A DNA stretch of 64,000 nt from Chloroflexota bacterium (GCA_016191435.1 JACPOQ010000001.1:1-64000); one strand, 5' to 3'. Shown: positions 1-9,199, counted from the first letter of the stretch. Made by a program: numbers and translations. Notes: generated by a model from the letters alone, not told the origin.

Positions 1-1
1 C

Positions 2-154
2 GCGCTCGATCGGAACACCTATCCGAAGGGACTGACGGTACCGGACGCGGAGATGGAAGCCCTCAATCTTCGCCGCGACTCCTTCCACGGCGAATGGAAC
101 TACTCCCTCTTTCCCCGTCGGCGGCTACCCGACACCGACTCCTTTATTCCCTGA
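2..154 (+). CDS. ISAzo13-family transposase, C-terminal fragment cut by the window edge
   Basis: The first 50 codons, read from base 2 to a TGA at 152-154, resemble the C-terminal end of ISAzo13-type DDE transposases. Visible are a segment YPKGLTVPDAEMEALNL followed by FHGEWNYSLFPR, which match my memory of the family's conserved tail. The catalytic part lies upstream of the window, so completeness cannot be judged. The assignment rests on this short stretch only. No terminal inverted repeat of the element could be identified in the 300 bases that follow. Confidence 0.6.
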   Translation, partial: ALDRNTYPKGLTVPDAEMEALNLRRDSFHGEWNYSLFPRRRLPDTDSFIP

Positions 155-469
155 CGGTCCCTTAGCCGGCGGCGTTGAAGCCGGGTCCAGTAGTTTGAGT
201 CGTCCATGCGAAAAGCCCCCTCCAAATGCGTGCTGCCATCGATTTCGTTGATATGAAACATCGATAGAGACGGGCGCGATTATGGGCGCGTGCAATGTCA
301 TAGTCAACGATTCTTTCCATTCGAATGCCGAGGAACGCTCCCCGCGTCCCGGACGGCGCGACGCCAGGGCACTCGACTGAGCCTCGATCAACGGCGGCGT
401 AGGGCGGGATGATGGACGGGCCGCTCGGCAGTCGCGCCCGTGGGCGGCCAACGCCCGGGACAGGGCCGT
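155..469. other. Gene-free stretch after the transposase tail
   Basis: About 315 bases between the transposase stop and the next gene, which points the other way. Open frames exist but their predicted proteins are arginine/proline-rich and look like chance frames. The stretch should contain the right end of the insertion sequence. I could not find its inverted repeat because the left end is outside the window. Confidence 0.4.
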
Positions 470-973
470 TTAGTTTTCGGGGAAGAGGGGCGGCTCGCTG
501 CCCGGGCCTTCGGGGCCTTGCCCGAACTGGTCGATGATGCGCCGGGCGAGTTCATCGAGCTGCTCTTTGGAGATACCCATACGCTCCATGGTCTGCTGCA
601 TGAGGCGCTGGACTTCTTCCATATCTTCGCGGATCAGCGCCTCGGCCAGCTCAAGCTGCGTCTCGACGGCGAGGAACCGTTCGCGCCGCTGGCTTTCGTT
701 TTCCGTCGAAAGGATGGTCGACATGAGGCGCGTGAAGAGCGTCGCGGTGCGGGCGATGCGGATGCGATCCTCGTGTGCGGGCGGGAATTCGCCCGTGACC
801 GCGACTTCGAGGCCGGTCCGCTTATCGGAGGCGACGTACTGCTCGGCCATCCGATCGAGCGTACGGAGGGCGGCCTGAAGAGTCCATCGCCCTTGCGAGA
901 CAGTCGCAACGCTCCCACGCGAAATGACGATGCGATGGCTACCGGTCGGGGCCGGAGCATACCCGTAGTCCAT
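470..973 (-). CDS. Hypothetical protein with acidic coiled C-terminal half
   Basis: Predicted 167 residues from an ATG at 971-973. I do not recognise a family. The second half (from about residue 85) is strongly charged and probably helical, with segments such as ETQLELAEALIREDMEEV and MERMGISKEQLDELARRI, ending in a Gly/Pro/Glu tail. Codon use and amino-acid composition look protein-coding, unlike the Arg-rich frames nearby. It is divergent from the DUF2171-like gene at 989 with only 15 bases between starts, so the upstream control region would overlap that gene. No Shine-Dalgarno is visible before this start, and a shorter form starting at 850 is possible. Confidence 0.5.
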   Translation of the reverse strand: MDYGYAPAPTGSHRIVISRGSVATVSQGRWTLQAALRTLDRMAEQYVASDKRTGLEVAVTGEFPPAHEDRIRIARTATLFTRLMSTILSTENESQRRERFLAVETQLELAEALIREDMEEVQRLMQQTMERMGISKEQLDELARRIIDQFGQGPEGPGSEPPLFPEN

Positions 974-988
974 TAAGGAGGGACAGCC

Positions 989-1375
989 ATGGCAACGTCC
1001 CAGACCGAGCAAGATACCCGGCAGGACGGAAGGCCCAGCATCGGCGATCGAGTGGTCGCGGCGGACGGCCAGGACTGCGGCGCGGTGAAGGAAGTACGCG
1101 GCGGGTACTTCGCTGTCGATGCGCCAATGGCCCGGGACTATTGGCTGAGTGAGGCGTATGTCACCTCGCGTTCGGCGGGGCGCGTGGTATTGAGCCTGCC
1201 AAAGGACGAAGTTGCGCAGCACGGGTTGGAGGCGCCGGGCCTTGAGCCGACAAGTGACCCGGACCGCGCCGGCCCGGGCGACGCGGTCATCAGCGACGCC
1301 GAGGCCCTCGCGACGCGCGAGCGCATGGAGCGCGAGCTTGCGGAACAGCGCCGCCGAATGGCTGCGAACCGGTAG
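989..1375 (+). CDS. DUF2171 / PRC-barrel-like small protein
   Basis: 128 residues with a strong ribosome-binding site (AAGGAGG) about 7 bases before the ATG. Residues 18-75 follow the pattern of DUF2171/PRC-barrel domains: IGDRVVAADGQDCGAVKEV, then a Tyr/Phe-rich strand and a hydrophobic strand ending VVLSLPKDEV. The C-terminal third is a charged helix rich in Glu and Arg. The role of this family is unknown; PRC barrels often bind RNA or proteins. It is probably the first gene of a short unit with the zinc-ribbon gene that follows. Confidence 0.65.
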   Translation: MATSQTEQDTRQDGRPSIGDRVVAADGQDCGAVKEVRGGYFAVDAPMARDYWLSEAYVTSRSAGRVVLSLPKDEVAQHGLEAPGLEPTSDPDRAGPGDAVISDAEALATRERMERELAEQRRRMAANR

Positions 1376-1451
1376 GGAATGTGCGATTCGCGAATCCAGC
1401 CGGCCGCGGGCGACGGTGGCGGCGGAGCGGAGGGTTCGATACGCTGGCGGC

Positions 1452-1751
1452 ATGCCCTTCTATGAGTTCGAGTGCCCGGCGTGCCACAGCCGGGCTGAGG
1501 TGTTCGCGCGCACGGTGTCCGCGGAGGTGGCCGCTCCGAAGTGTGCGACCGCCGGCTGCCGCGGCGAAATGGTGCGCGTGATGAGCAAGTTCGCGCGCCA
1601 CCTGACCGCCGCCGACCAGCTCGCCGAGGCGGAGGCGAAGTGGGGCAAACAGGTCAACGACGTGATGGGCCCGGAGCCCGATGTCGGGCGCCTGGCGCGC
1701 CGGTACGACAAGCTGGCGAAAGACCTGCCGCCGCCGCCGGGCAAGGCGTGA
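1452..1751 (+). CDS. FmdB-type zinc-ribbon protein
   Basis: 99 residues starting MPFYEFECPACHS, the typical opening of the FmdB/CxxC_CxxC_SSSS putative regulators. Cys pairs at about residues 8 and 11 and again near 30 and 35 would form one zinc ribbon, although the second pair is spaced CATAGC rather than CxxC. The C-terminal half is helical and ends in a Pro-rich tail. FmdB proteins are small, often cytoplasmic, and their function is poorly known. The start was chosen because the family begins exactly at this Met; upstream sequence in the same frame is Arg-rich. Confidence 0.7.
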   Translation: MPFYEFECPACHSRAEVFARTVSAEVAAPKCATAGCRGEMVRVMSKFARHLTAADQLAEAEAKWGKQVNDVMGPEPDVGRLARRYDKLAKDLPPPPGKA

Positions 1752-1944
1752 CGGGGACGAACCGAGCGTCGCCGAGGCAGAGGGCGTAGGAACCGGCAGG
1801 TTCGGCGCCCGGCGACACGGGGAGCAACCAGGGCCGGGCGTCGCACGCGGAAATAGTCAAGCGCTATATCCATATCGCTCGTATCGCCCTATACTCGCGT
1901 CTAGCCCGTGCGTGGCGCCCCCGCGCACCCAACGGAGGCACGGC

Positions 1945-2481
1945 ATGAGCGAGACATCCAACTATCGCGCGGAGCTGACATCGCGGTTGCGGCTCGTCAC
2001 CGATGACCTCGCGTGGGCGGTGCGCAACCTCCCGCGCGCGGACCTGGCGTACAAGCCCTCGGACGCCGAATGGTCGATCCACGAACACATGAGCCACCTG
2101 CGGGACATGGACAAGGAAGTGATGCTCCCGCTGCTGCGCTGGGCAACGGTCCCCGAGATGCTCGACCCACTCGACTACAATCGCCGCGAATGGCACGCCT
2201 TCCGCTACGACGCGGAAGAATCGATGCAGTCGCTGGTGAACGACATCCAGCGCATGCGCGACGAGGAGCTGCTCATCTTCCGGGACATGCCGGACCACGT
2301 GTGGTCTCGCTGGCGGACGGACACGCGCTGGGGCCCCCTGACGTGCCAGTGGCTGGCGGAAACGCTCTACCGGCACGCGCTGGACCACCTCCAGGGGATC
2401 ATGGCGCTGCGCCAGGATATCCACCTTTCGGCGCTGCAGCCGCGGCCGATGGTGGTCGGCGGATACATCGGGGGGCGGTAG
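1945..2481 (+). CDS. DinB family protein
   Basis: 178 residues, ATG preceded by GGAGG at 1934-1938. The protein is a predicted four-helix bundle of the DinB/YfiT superfamily. His residues in HEHMSHLRD (about residue 48) and in YRHALDHLQG near residue 150 are candidates for the metal-binding His triad. DinB proteins are often thiol-dependent metalloenzymes (for example bacillithiol or mycothiol transferases), but the substrate cannot be told here. The stop codon overlaps the GTG start of the following CitE-like gene (TAGTG), so the two are probably translated together. Confidence 0.8.
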   Translation: MSETSNYRAELTSRLRLVTDDLAWAVRNLPRADLAYKPSDAEWSIHEHMSHLRDMDKEVMLPLLRWATVPEMLDPLDYNRREWHAFRYDAEESMQSLVNDIQRMRDEELLIFRDMPDHVWSRWRTDTRWGPLTCQWLAETLYRHALDHLQGIMALRQDIHLSALQPRPMVVGGYIGGR

Positions 2482-3287
2482 TGCGGCTGCGGAGCATCGT
2501 CGCGATTGGCGCCGGCGAAGCGCTGGAGGACGCACTCGCGTCGGCGGCCGATGGGGTGCTGCTTACCGTCTCGGACGCCGGCAAGGATGTCGCGAGCCTG
2601 CGGGAAGCCGCGCGTGACGGGCTCAGACGGGTGCGTGACGCGAACAAGCTCGCTATCTTGCGAGTGAACCACCCGCGTACCCAGCTCCTGCGCGAGGACC
2701 TCGATGCGCTCGTATCGCCGGCGCTGGCCGCAGTGCTGCTGCCGCACGCCGTGGACCCGCAGGACGTCCGCGACCTCGCGGTGCTGCTGCGGGAGTTTGA
2801 ATACAACCGCGGCATCGAACCGGGCGCGATTGCGGCCTTCCCCGTCATCGATAGCGCCCGCGGCCTGCTGCGAGCGCCGGACCTCGCGCATGCCACGGCG
2901 CGCGTCGCGGGGCTGGTGTTCGATGCCGATGCGTACGCCGACGACACCGGCGCCCGGCACGAGGAGGAAGGGCCCCGCCTCGCGTACGCACGCGGAGCGG
3001 TCGTCGCTGCGGCGCGGGCCCACGAGGGCCAGCCGCTGTTCGCCGGAGGCGACCTCGAGTTGGCGCGGCACGCGCAATCGGGGTTCGCGGGCGCGATCCT
3101 GCCCGGCGTGGGCGGAGTCGGTGCCGCCAATACGGCCTTCGCCACCAGCGCCTGGCGGCTTACGCGGGCACAAGAAGAAGTGGCTGCCTACGACGCGGCC
3201 CGCGCCGACGGGGCATGGGTCGCGCGCGTGGGCACGCGGGTTGTCGACGCTCACGCGGCCCGGAAGGCGCGGCGGCTGCTTGAGTAG
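2481..3287 (+). CDS. HpcH/HpaI aldolase / citrate lyase beta-like (CitE-like) protein
   Basis: 268 residues from a GTG that overlaps the stop of the DinB gene by one base. The sequence has the TIM-barrel pattern of CitE-like lyases: LLTVSDAG and LAILRVNHP near the N-terminus, a central LPHAVDPQDV stretch, and a long helix-rich second half with GFAGAILPGVGGVGAANTAF near residue 215. Family members cleave or form acyl-CoA bonds such as malyl-, citramalyl- or hydroxymethylglutaryl-CoA with Mg2+. The classic metal-binding Glu/Asp residues are not all obvious, so the protein may be divergent. Substrate unknown. Confidence 0.6.
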   Translation: MRLRSIVAIGAGEALEDALASAADGVLLTVSDAGKDVASLREAARDGLRRVRDANKLAILRVNHPRTQLLREDLDALVSPALAAVLLPHAVDPQDVRDLAVLLREFEYNRGIEPGAIAAFPVIDSARGLLRAPDLAHATARVAGLVFDADAYADDTGARHEEEGPRLAYARGAVVAAARAHEGQPLFAGGDLELARHAQSGFAGAILPGVGGVGAANTAFATSAWRLTRAQEEVAAYDAARADGAWVARVGTRVVDAHAARKARRLLE

Positions 3288-3335
3288 CGGCCGGCACGCT
3301 CACCGGTTCGAGCTGCGGGGCTGCGTTACCATGAG

Positions 3336-4190
3336 ATGGTGAGCACGACTTCCGGCATTGCTGAAACGCCGGGCATGGGCGGCGAGGGCGAATCCGCGGC
3401 CAGCTCCGGAGAAAGCCCGGCCGCGTCGACCCGCCCGCCGCGGGTGCTGCTGCTCCACGGAATCCTCGCGGGCAAAGGGGTGTGGGGACCGGTGCGGCGC
3501 GAACTTGGCGGGGAAGCGGTCACGCTCGCGCCGGACCTGCTGGGGCATGCCACGGCGAACCGGCCATGCGAAGAGTACACGCTCGAGCGCGTCATCGAAC
3601 ACCTGGGGCCGGTGGTCGAGCGGTTCGAGCCGACGCACGTCGTCGGGCACTCGATGGGCGCGATCGTCGCGCTGGGGCTCGCCGCCAGCAATCCCCTGAG
3701 GTTCGAACGGGTCGGCCTCATCGGCCTGCCTATCTACAAGGACCGCGCCGACGGGTTGGCATACCTGCGGGGCCGTGGGCTCCTGCGCCGGACGTTGCTC
3801 CAGGCGGACGGGGCGTCTCATACCGGGTGCATCGCGCTGAACCTGACGTGGCGGGTCTGGGGACCCGGTGCCGCCCTGATCGTGCCCCACCAGCCGCGGG
3901 CGAAGCTGCGCGCGATGTTCGACCATTCGCGCGATTGCCACACCGGCAGCCTCGAACGGATCATCTTCGGCGGCCTGGTCGAGGAGCTGGCGGGCCGTGT
4001 GACGGCGCCGGTGGCGGCGCTCCATGGCGGGCGCGACCGCTCGGCGCCAATCGAACGCGTGCGGGCGCTGGCAGCCGCGAACGGCTGGGACCTGAAGGTG
4101 GCGCCAACCGGCCGCCACCAGATCTGCATCGAACGTCCGGGGATGACGGCACGATGGATCCGAGAGTGGGTGCTCGCGCCCGGCTGCTGA
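3336..4190 (+). CDS. Alpha/beta hydrolase
   Basis: 284 residues. The canonical alpha/beta hydrolase core begins after a 34-residue polar N-terminal extension. LLLHGILAG holds the oxyanion HG, GHSMGA holds the nucleophile Ser near residue 107, GGRDRSAP gives the acid Asp near 232 and GRHQ the catalytic His near 262. It has no signal peptide and is likely a cytoplasmic esterase or lipase-like enzyme with unknown substrate. The bases just before the ATG contain TACCAT, part of the short-leader pattern seen at other genes here. Confidence 0.8.
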   Translation: MVSTTSGIAETPGMGGEGESAASSGESPAASTRPPRVLLLHGILAGKGVWGPVRRELGGEAVTLAPDLLGHATANRPCEEYTLERVIEHLGPVVERFEPTHVVGHSMGAIVALGLAASNPLRFERVGLIGLPIYKDRADGLAYLRGRGLLRRTLLQADGASHTGCIALNLTWRVWGPGAALIVPHQPRAKLRAMFDHSRDCHTGSLERIIFGGLVEELAGRVTAPVAALHGGRDRSAPIERVRALAAANGWDLKVAPTGRHQICIERPGMTARWIREWVLAPGC

Positions 4191-4264
4191 TGCGGTCCGG
4201 CCGACGCGTGATGGAGTGGTTCGGGCGCGGGCGAAAAAGTGAGGCGATCCGGTATCCTGTGACC

Positions 4265-4831
4265 ATGGCAATTCGGAAGCCGTTCGGCATGCCCGTCATC
4301 GCCGCCCGCACAGTCACGGCCGCGGACTACTTCGCCATGCCCGACACGAACGAGCGCTACGAACTGTTAGAGGGGGTGCTCCACAAAATGCCGTCGCCGA
4401 CATTGGAGCACCAGAGAATCGTCGGCGCCCTGTATGTCGCGCTCCTGGGCCACTCGGCACGCGCCGGTGGCGAGGCTGCGCTCTCGCCGCTCGATATCGA
4501 ACTCGGCGAGAAGACCGTGCTCCAACCCGATGTCATCTACCTGGCCCCGGACCAATCCGACATCGCGCGCGACCACATTCACGGGGCGCCGGCGCTCATT
4601 GTGGAAGTCGCATCCCCGGGCACGCGGAAGTACGACGTACAGGAGAAGCTGCCCGCGTACGCGTTCTACGGCGTGCGCGAGGCCTGGATCGTCGACCCCC
4701 GGCGCAGGACGGTGACGGTGCACGAGGCCGCCGACGGCCGCTGGGCCAGCTCGCGGACCGTGCCATTCGGCGAACATATCCCTTCGAGCATCGTTGAAGT
4801 GGGCGGTGGCGGGCTCGGCGCCATTTCCTGA
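4265..4831 (+). CDS. Uma2 family (DUF820) putative restriction-endonuclease-fold protein
   Basis: 188 residues. The N-terminal TAADYFAMPDTNERYELLEG and the core LQPDVIYL ... ALIVEVASPGTRKYDVQEK ... VREAWIVDP are characteristic of Uma2/DUF820. The PD, E-V and K residues (PDV near residue 96, EVASP near 117, K near 129) match a PD-(D/E)XK nuclease core. These proteins are abundant in Cyanobacteria and Chloroflexota and their role is unproven. A TATCCT hexamer at 4253-4258 lies six bases before the ATG and no Shine-Dalgarno is seen, which points to a leaderless transcript. Confidence 0.85.
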   Translation: MAIRKPFGMPVIAARTVTAADYFAMPDTNERYELLEGVLHKMPSPTLEHQRIVGALYVALLGHSARAGGEAALSPLDIELGEKTVLQPDVIYLAPDQSDIARDHIHGAPALIVEVASPGTRKYDVQEKLPAYAFYGVREAWIVDPRRRTVTVHEAADGRWASSRTVPFGEHIPSSIVEVGGGGLGAIS

Positions 4832-4919
4832 CCCCTCACCCGTTCGCCAGGATGCTCCCCCGCGGTTGCGATGCGGGCCCCGTATACTCCGCCGCACACA
4901 CTTCCGTGGAGGACCCTTT

Positions 4920-5855
4920 TTGGAAATTCGCAATCTCGGGCGTTCCGGCCTGCGTGTCTCGGTCGCCGGGCTGGGCTGCAACAACTTCGGCATGCGCATC
5001 GATATGGAGCGCACGCATGCGGTGGTGGACAAGGCGGTGGAGGTGGGCGTGACGCTCTTCGATACCGCCGACATCTACGGCGGCGGGCATTCGGAGGAGA
5101 TGCTGGGAAAGGCGCTCGGCGGCCGCCGCCACGACGTGGTGATCGCAACGAAGTTCGGGATGAAGGCGGGCGAGGGTCCGTTCCGGTCCGGCGCGTCGCG
5201 GCGCTACATCGTGGCCGCCTGTGAGGCGAGCCTGCGGCGGCTCGGGACGGACTATATCGACCTCTACCAGGTCCACACGCCGGACCCGCTGACGCCGATC
5301 GAAGAGACGATGCAGGCGCTCGATGACCTGGTGCGGGCCGGGAAAGTCCGCTACCTCGGACATTCGAACTTCGCCGGCTGGCAGACGGCGGAGGCGCACT
5401 ATATTGCGCGCTACGAGCACCTGACGCCGTTCGTTTCGGCGCAGAACGAATACAGCCTGCTGCAGCGGAGCGTCGAGCGGGAACTTGTGCCGACGCTGCA
5501 CGCGTATGGGGTCGGGCTGCTGCCGTTCTTCCCGCTCGCGAGCGGCCTGCTGACGGGCAAGTACCGGCAAGGCGAGGCGCCGCCGGAAGGGACGCGGCTG
5601 GCGGCCTGGGGGCCGCGGGGCCAGCGCGCGCTCAACGACCGGAACTTCGAACTGCTGACCAAGCTCGAGAACTTCGCGCAGGAGCGCGGGCACACGGTAC
5701 TGGAGCTCGCGCTCGGGTGGCTCGCGAGCAAGAGCTACGTGCCCAGCGTGATCGCGGGGGCGACATCGCCGGAGCAGGTGGCCCAGAACGCGGCGGCGGT
5801 GGAATGGCGGCTGACGCCGGAGGAGAGCGCGGCAGTCGACCAGATCACGGCGTAG
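4920..5855 (+). CDS. Aldo/keto reductase
   Basis: 311 residues from a TTG start. TTG was chosen because GGAGGA at 4908-4913 sits six bases before it and the family-typical N-terminus EIRNLGRSGLRVS begins right after. The NADPH-dependent TIM-barrel reductase tetrad is present: Asp48 and Tyr53 in FDTADIYGGG, Lys78 in IATKFG, and His119 in LYQVHT. It likely reduces aldehydes or ketones in the cytoplasm; substrate unknown. Its 3' end overlaps the convergent oxygenase gene by 11 bases. Confidence 0.88.
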   Translation: MEIRNLGRSGLRVSVAGLGCNNFGMRIDMERTHAVVDKAVEVGVTLFDTADIYGGGHSEEMLGKALGGRRHDVVIATKFGMKAGEGPFRSGASRRYIVAACEASLRRLGTDYIDLYQVHTPDPLTPIEETMQALDDLVRAGKVRYLGHSNFAGWQTAEAHYIARYEHLTPFVSAQNEYSLLQRSVERELVPTLHAYGVGLLPFFPLASGLLTGKYRQGEAPPEGTRLAAWGPRGQRALNDRNFELLTKLENFAQERGHTVLELALGWLASKSYVPSVIAGATSPEQVAQNAAAVEWRLTPEESAAVDQITA

Positions 5856-6993
5856 GGGCGGGGGCCGAGAGCCCCCACTTTTCCTGCAATTCGGTGGGGA
5901 TTTCGAATGGCGGGCGCGTGCCGCCGCGGGTGCGGCCCATCAGGCCGCGGAGCAACGCGCGGTTGAACGGCTCGGCGATATTCGCGAGGCGCGTCTCGCT
6001 GACGAAGTACATCCCTGCCCGGTGCGTGCGGATGAAGAAGCCAAAGACGCGCCGCCAGAAGCCCCGCTCAGGCGAAACGCGCAGCAGATCGGCGTATTCG
6101 TTGCCGATAAGGAAGCGGATCATCTCGCGGGGGATGTGCTTCATCGGGCCTGGCGACATCTCTTCGAGAAGGGCAATGAGTGCGGCCTCGAGCGCCAGCC
6201 CTTCGGGTGAGACGTTGTAGAGGCGCCGGCGGGTGGAGGCGAGGAGCTCGTGCGACTCGTCCACGTTGTTTGGCAGCAGCTCTTCATGGATGCCCATGAA
6301 GTAGCCGACGACACGCCAGCAGTGGCAATAGGCCTCCTCGTCGGCCGCGTCGAGGTGCGTGCCGAGGCGTTTCAGGCCATCGAGCATCAGCACGGAGAAG
6401 GCCATGAGCGTGGCCGCCATATCGCCCTGGCTGATGGGCTCGCCCCAGTCGTCGGGCCAGCTTTCGGGGTCCACTTTCGCCTGTTCCTTGATGAGGCGGC
6501 GGATGGAGGCGTGCATCAGCCGCACGCGCAGCGCCGAGGTGATGCCGCGCCCGCCGGGTTCGAGGCCGCCGGGGGCCATGGCGTCGGTGACGAGCTGGCC
6601 GGTTTCGACGACCCGGCGCTGGGTATTACTTTCGAGCTGCGCCGTGCGAAACAGGACGCGCGCGAAGCGCTCGACGAGGTAACCCTCCGCCAGCGCAGAG
6701 CAGAAGAGGAGCATGCCGATCTGCATGCCGTAGCGCTGATAGAGGTGTTCGCCGCGGCGGATCTTGTCCGGCTCCGCCCACGGTGGGAGGTCGCGCGAAG
6801 TGAGGAGGTATTCCTTCGCCGGCTGCGGGAGGTCGCCGGGGATGGGCTGATCGTTCAGCGTGAGCGTGCGAAGCACTCGCTGGGCCACGCCCATCTCGCT
6901 CGCGGCGACAAGCCCGGCGATGACGGCATCGGCGGGTGCGTCCGCAACGAAGCGCTGCGCGTCGAGAAACTCATCGGTCCAGCGGGGGCTCAT
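5845..6993 (-). CDS. Oxygenase MpaB family (DUF2236) protein
   Basis: 382 residues; ATG preceded by AAAGGAGT. The protein belongs to the MpaB/Lcp-like family (latex-clearing-protein type haem oxygenases). Supporting segments are LYQRYGMQIGMLLFCSALAE, VRLMHASIRRLI near residue 150, GDMAATLMAFSVLMLDGL and the C-terminal MKHIPREMIRFLIG. The protein is mostly helical with no signal peptide or Tat motif at this start. Haem-ligand residues cannot be assigned from sequence alone. It lies 50 bases downstream of the patatin gene on the same strand, so the two are probably co-transcribed and may act on a common lipid or polyisoprenoid substrate (inference). Confidence 0.72.
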   Translation of the reverse strand: MSPRWTDEFLDAQRFVADAPADAVIAGLVAASEMGVAQRVLRTLTLNDQPIPGDLPQPAKEYLLTSRDLPPWAEPDKIRRGEHLYQRYGMQIGMLLFCSALAEGYLVERFARVLFRTAQLESNTQRRVVETGQLVTDAMAPGGLEPGGRGITSALRVRLMHASIRRLIKEQAKVDPESWPDDWGEPISQGDMAATLMAFSVLMLDGLKRLGTHLDAADEEAYCHCWRVVGYFMGIHEELLPNNVDESHELLASTRRRLYNVSPEGLALEAALIALLEEMSPGPMKHIPREMIRFLIGNEYADLLRVSPERGFWRRVFGFFIRTHRAGMYFVSETRLANIAEPFNRALLRGLMGRTRGGTRPPFEIPTELQEKWGLSAPAPTP

Positions 6994-7042
6994 GAAGACT
7001 CCTTTGGGGCTCAGGGCTGGATGCCGCGACCGCGGCGCCGGG

Positions 7043-9199
7043 TCAGAGGGGGCCGTCCGGGAGCTGGCCGGCCTGGAACGCCGCCACCTGCGCGCGCGAA
7101 AACGGCGGCGCCAGCAAGCCCAGATCCTGCTGGCGTGAACGGAAGAGCGTGGCGATAAAGTCCATGCGGTCGGCGAGCTTCGCCCAGTTGTGGGAGGCGC
7201 TTTTGCCGGTGGTGGGTCCGGCGGCATGGAGCTCGGTCATGAGCGCGCAGAGCGCGGGCAGCTCGAGCTCGCGGAGTTCGAGGGGGAAGTACACGCCGGG
7301 TGCGGGGCCCAGGACATCCTGCCCGAGGCGCAGCTTCCGCTCGGGCAGCTCGTAGGTCATAAGCGCGCGCGTGGCGAACCGCCGCCATTCTCGGCGTGTG
7401 AACGCCAGGGAGGGGCGAAGGAGGCGCCCGGCGACGTGGAGCGCCGCTTCGAAGAGACTATCGTCGCCGTCCTCGATCTCACGGCCGAGCGCATCGATCA
7501 CGGGGAGTTCGAGCGCCTTTTCCAGCGCCGACTGGAGGCGTTGCTGCTCGTGGTACACGGCGCTGCAGTTGCCGAGCAGGATGAGCTCGGCGCGGCGGTC
7601 GCCATCGAGTTCTTGCGCGGCGGCGTACCAACTGCGGAAGGCGGCCTCCACCCGCCCACCCTCGCGCGATTCAGGCGCCAGCCCGGCGATGAAGGCATCG
7701 AGCGCGGCACTATCCGCGGGCGCTGCGAGCAGGTCGAGGAAGGCGAGCGCGGGCGGTGCAAGCTCTTCGAACACCAGCAGGTTGCCGGCGGCGATCACGC
7801 CGCTCATCGCGACTACGAAGTCGGTCAGCGCATCGAGGACGCCGGGGACGTGGTCCTGGAGGAGGAGGCCACGCGCCCACGCCGGCACCTCCTCATGGCG
7901 GATGGTGACGCCGGCCGTCTTCGAGGCCCATGTGCCGAACGCGAACCAGGTGGCGTCGGCGCCGCCGAGGCGGCGCGTGAGCTCGGAGGCGACCTGGTGG
8001 TAGAACCAGGTGATGCGCAGGTTGCGGATCACCGGGTCGGCGATGGCGGCGATGGCGGCGACATCGGCGAGGGTGGCGAACGGCACGCGCACCTCGGCCG
8101 GAAGCGCGACATCGAAGCAGGCAGGGAAGTGGGAGGGGGTGACGCGCTGTTCGGCCGCCGCCTTGCCGATCGCCGCGAGCTTGAAGCGGTTGTGGGCAGC
8201 GAATGGGTCGCGGAGTGCGGCGGCATCGGGTGCGAGATCGTCGAAGCCGAGCCGGCTGAGGTCGGCGGCTTCGAGGAGGGCGTTGTAGCGCACGTAGTGG
8301 AGCGCGGGCGCCCCACTGAGGAGGGCCGCTCCGGGGTCGAGGTCCGTGCCCATGGGCCACGGTGTCGGCGTGCGGGAGATAGCCTGGAGCAGCGACTGGC
8401 TGAACCAGTCGGCGTCGTTCATGAGCATGGAGAGGCCGTGGCGTGCGTGGCCGAGGGCGCCGCGGGCGGGTGCCGGGCCCGGATTGGGGCACAGCCCCGT
8501 GCCCACGGAGACGAGCATCAGGTCCTGATCGCCGGTGGGCCAGCGGAACGGGAAGCCATCGCGCGTGGCGATCAGGAACAGGTCCAGCGCGGGATTGTTC
8601 GCCAGGCTCAGGCCGCCATCGACGAACGCGGCGACTTCGCCGCGGAGCACCTCCAGCCGCGTGGGCATCCAGTAGCGCGGCGGCGCCACGCTCGCGCGGA
8701 CGGCATCGCGGACGCGGATATCACGGTGGACTTCGAAATCCGGGCCGGCGGGGTGGTTCATCAGCCGCCATGTGACCCCCGTATCGGCGCGCTTGGTGAC
8801 GATGCAGAGGCCGGTGCGGAGGTCGTCGCCGCCGAGGGTGCGGTCGCCGAGCATACGGCGAAGCTGGAGCTCGAACGGGCGGGCGCTGAAGCGCTCGCGG
8901 CGCCAGGGAAGCCACGGGCGGCGTTCGAAGGCGACGCCGGCGAGTTCGGCGAAGAGCTCGCTCAGTTCGCGCGCGCCCATGCCGAGAGCGAGGCCGGTGG
9001 CAATGATCGCGCCGGTGCTGGTACCACCGATGAGGTCGAAGTAGTCGCAAAGGAGGAGCCCGGGGCGTTGATGGCGCTCGCGGAGCACGGCCTCCATGCG
9101 CTCGAGGAAGCCGAGGGAGATGGCGCCGCGTACGCCGCCGCCATCCAGCGCGAGGATGCGCTTCGGGCCCGGTGCGGCGAGCCGCTCGGCAAGCTTCAT
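7043..9199 (-). CDS. Patatin-like phospholipase with long C-terminal extension
   Basis: 718 residues. The patatin domain fills about residues 13-350: oxyanion loop DGGGVRG at 19-25, nucleophile elbow GGTSTGA with Ser61, and catalytic Asp194 in VDGGLSLANNP. The remaining roughly 370 residues are helical and unlike standard patatins. The start MKLAERLAAP was chosen because a purine-rich site lies just before it and the glycine-rich loop follows at the normal distance. Patatins hydrolyse acyl ester bonds of phospholipids or neutral lipids. It is the first gene of a two-gene unit with the MpaB-like oxygenase. A c-di-GMP riboswitch on the other strand lies about 180 bases upstream but points away. 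Confidence 0.85.
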   Translation of the reverse strand: MKLAERLAAPGPKRILALDGGGVRGAISLGFLERMEAVLRERHQRPGLLLCDYFDLIGGTSTGAIIATGLALGMGARELSELFAELAGVAFERRPWLPWRRERFSARPFELQLRRMLGDRTLGGDDLRTGLCIVTKRADTGVTWRLMNHPAGPDFEVHRDIRVRDAVRASVAPPRYWMPTRLEVLRGEVAAFVDGGLSLANNPALDLFLIATRDGFPFRWPTGDQDLMLVSVGTGLCPNPGPAPARGALGHARHGLSMLMNDADWFSQSLLQAISRTPTPWPMGTDLDPGAALLSGAPALHYVRYNALLEAADLSRLGFDDLAPDAAALRDPFAAHNRFKLAAIGKAAAEQRVTPSHFPACFDVALPAEVRVPFATLADVAAIAAIADPVIRNLRITWFYHQVASELTRRLGGADATWFAFGTWASKTAGVTIRHEEVPAWARGLLLQDHVPGVLDALTDFVVAMSGVIAAGNLLVFEELAPPALAFLDLLAAPADSAALDAFIAGLAPESREGGRVEAAFRSWYAAAQELDGDRRAELILLGNCSAVYHEQQRLQSALEKALELPVIDALGREIEDGDDSLFEAALHVAGRLLRPSLAFTRREWRRFATRALMTYELPERKLRLGQDVLGPAPGVYFPLELRELELPALCALMTELHAAGPTTGKSASHNWAKLADRMDFIATLFRSRQQDLGLLAPPFSRAQVAAFQAGQLPDGPL

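Noticed and set aside
125..451. 108-codon minus frame near the left edge
   Set aside because: Arg/Pro-rich composition, no ribosome site, overlaps the transposase tail.
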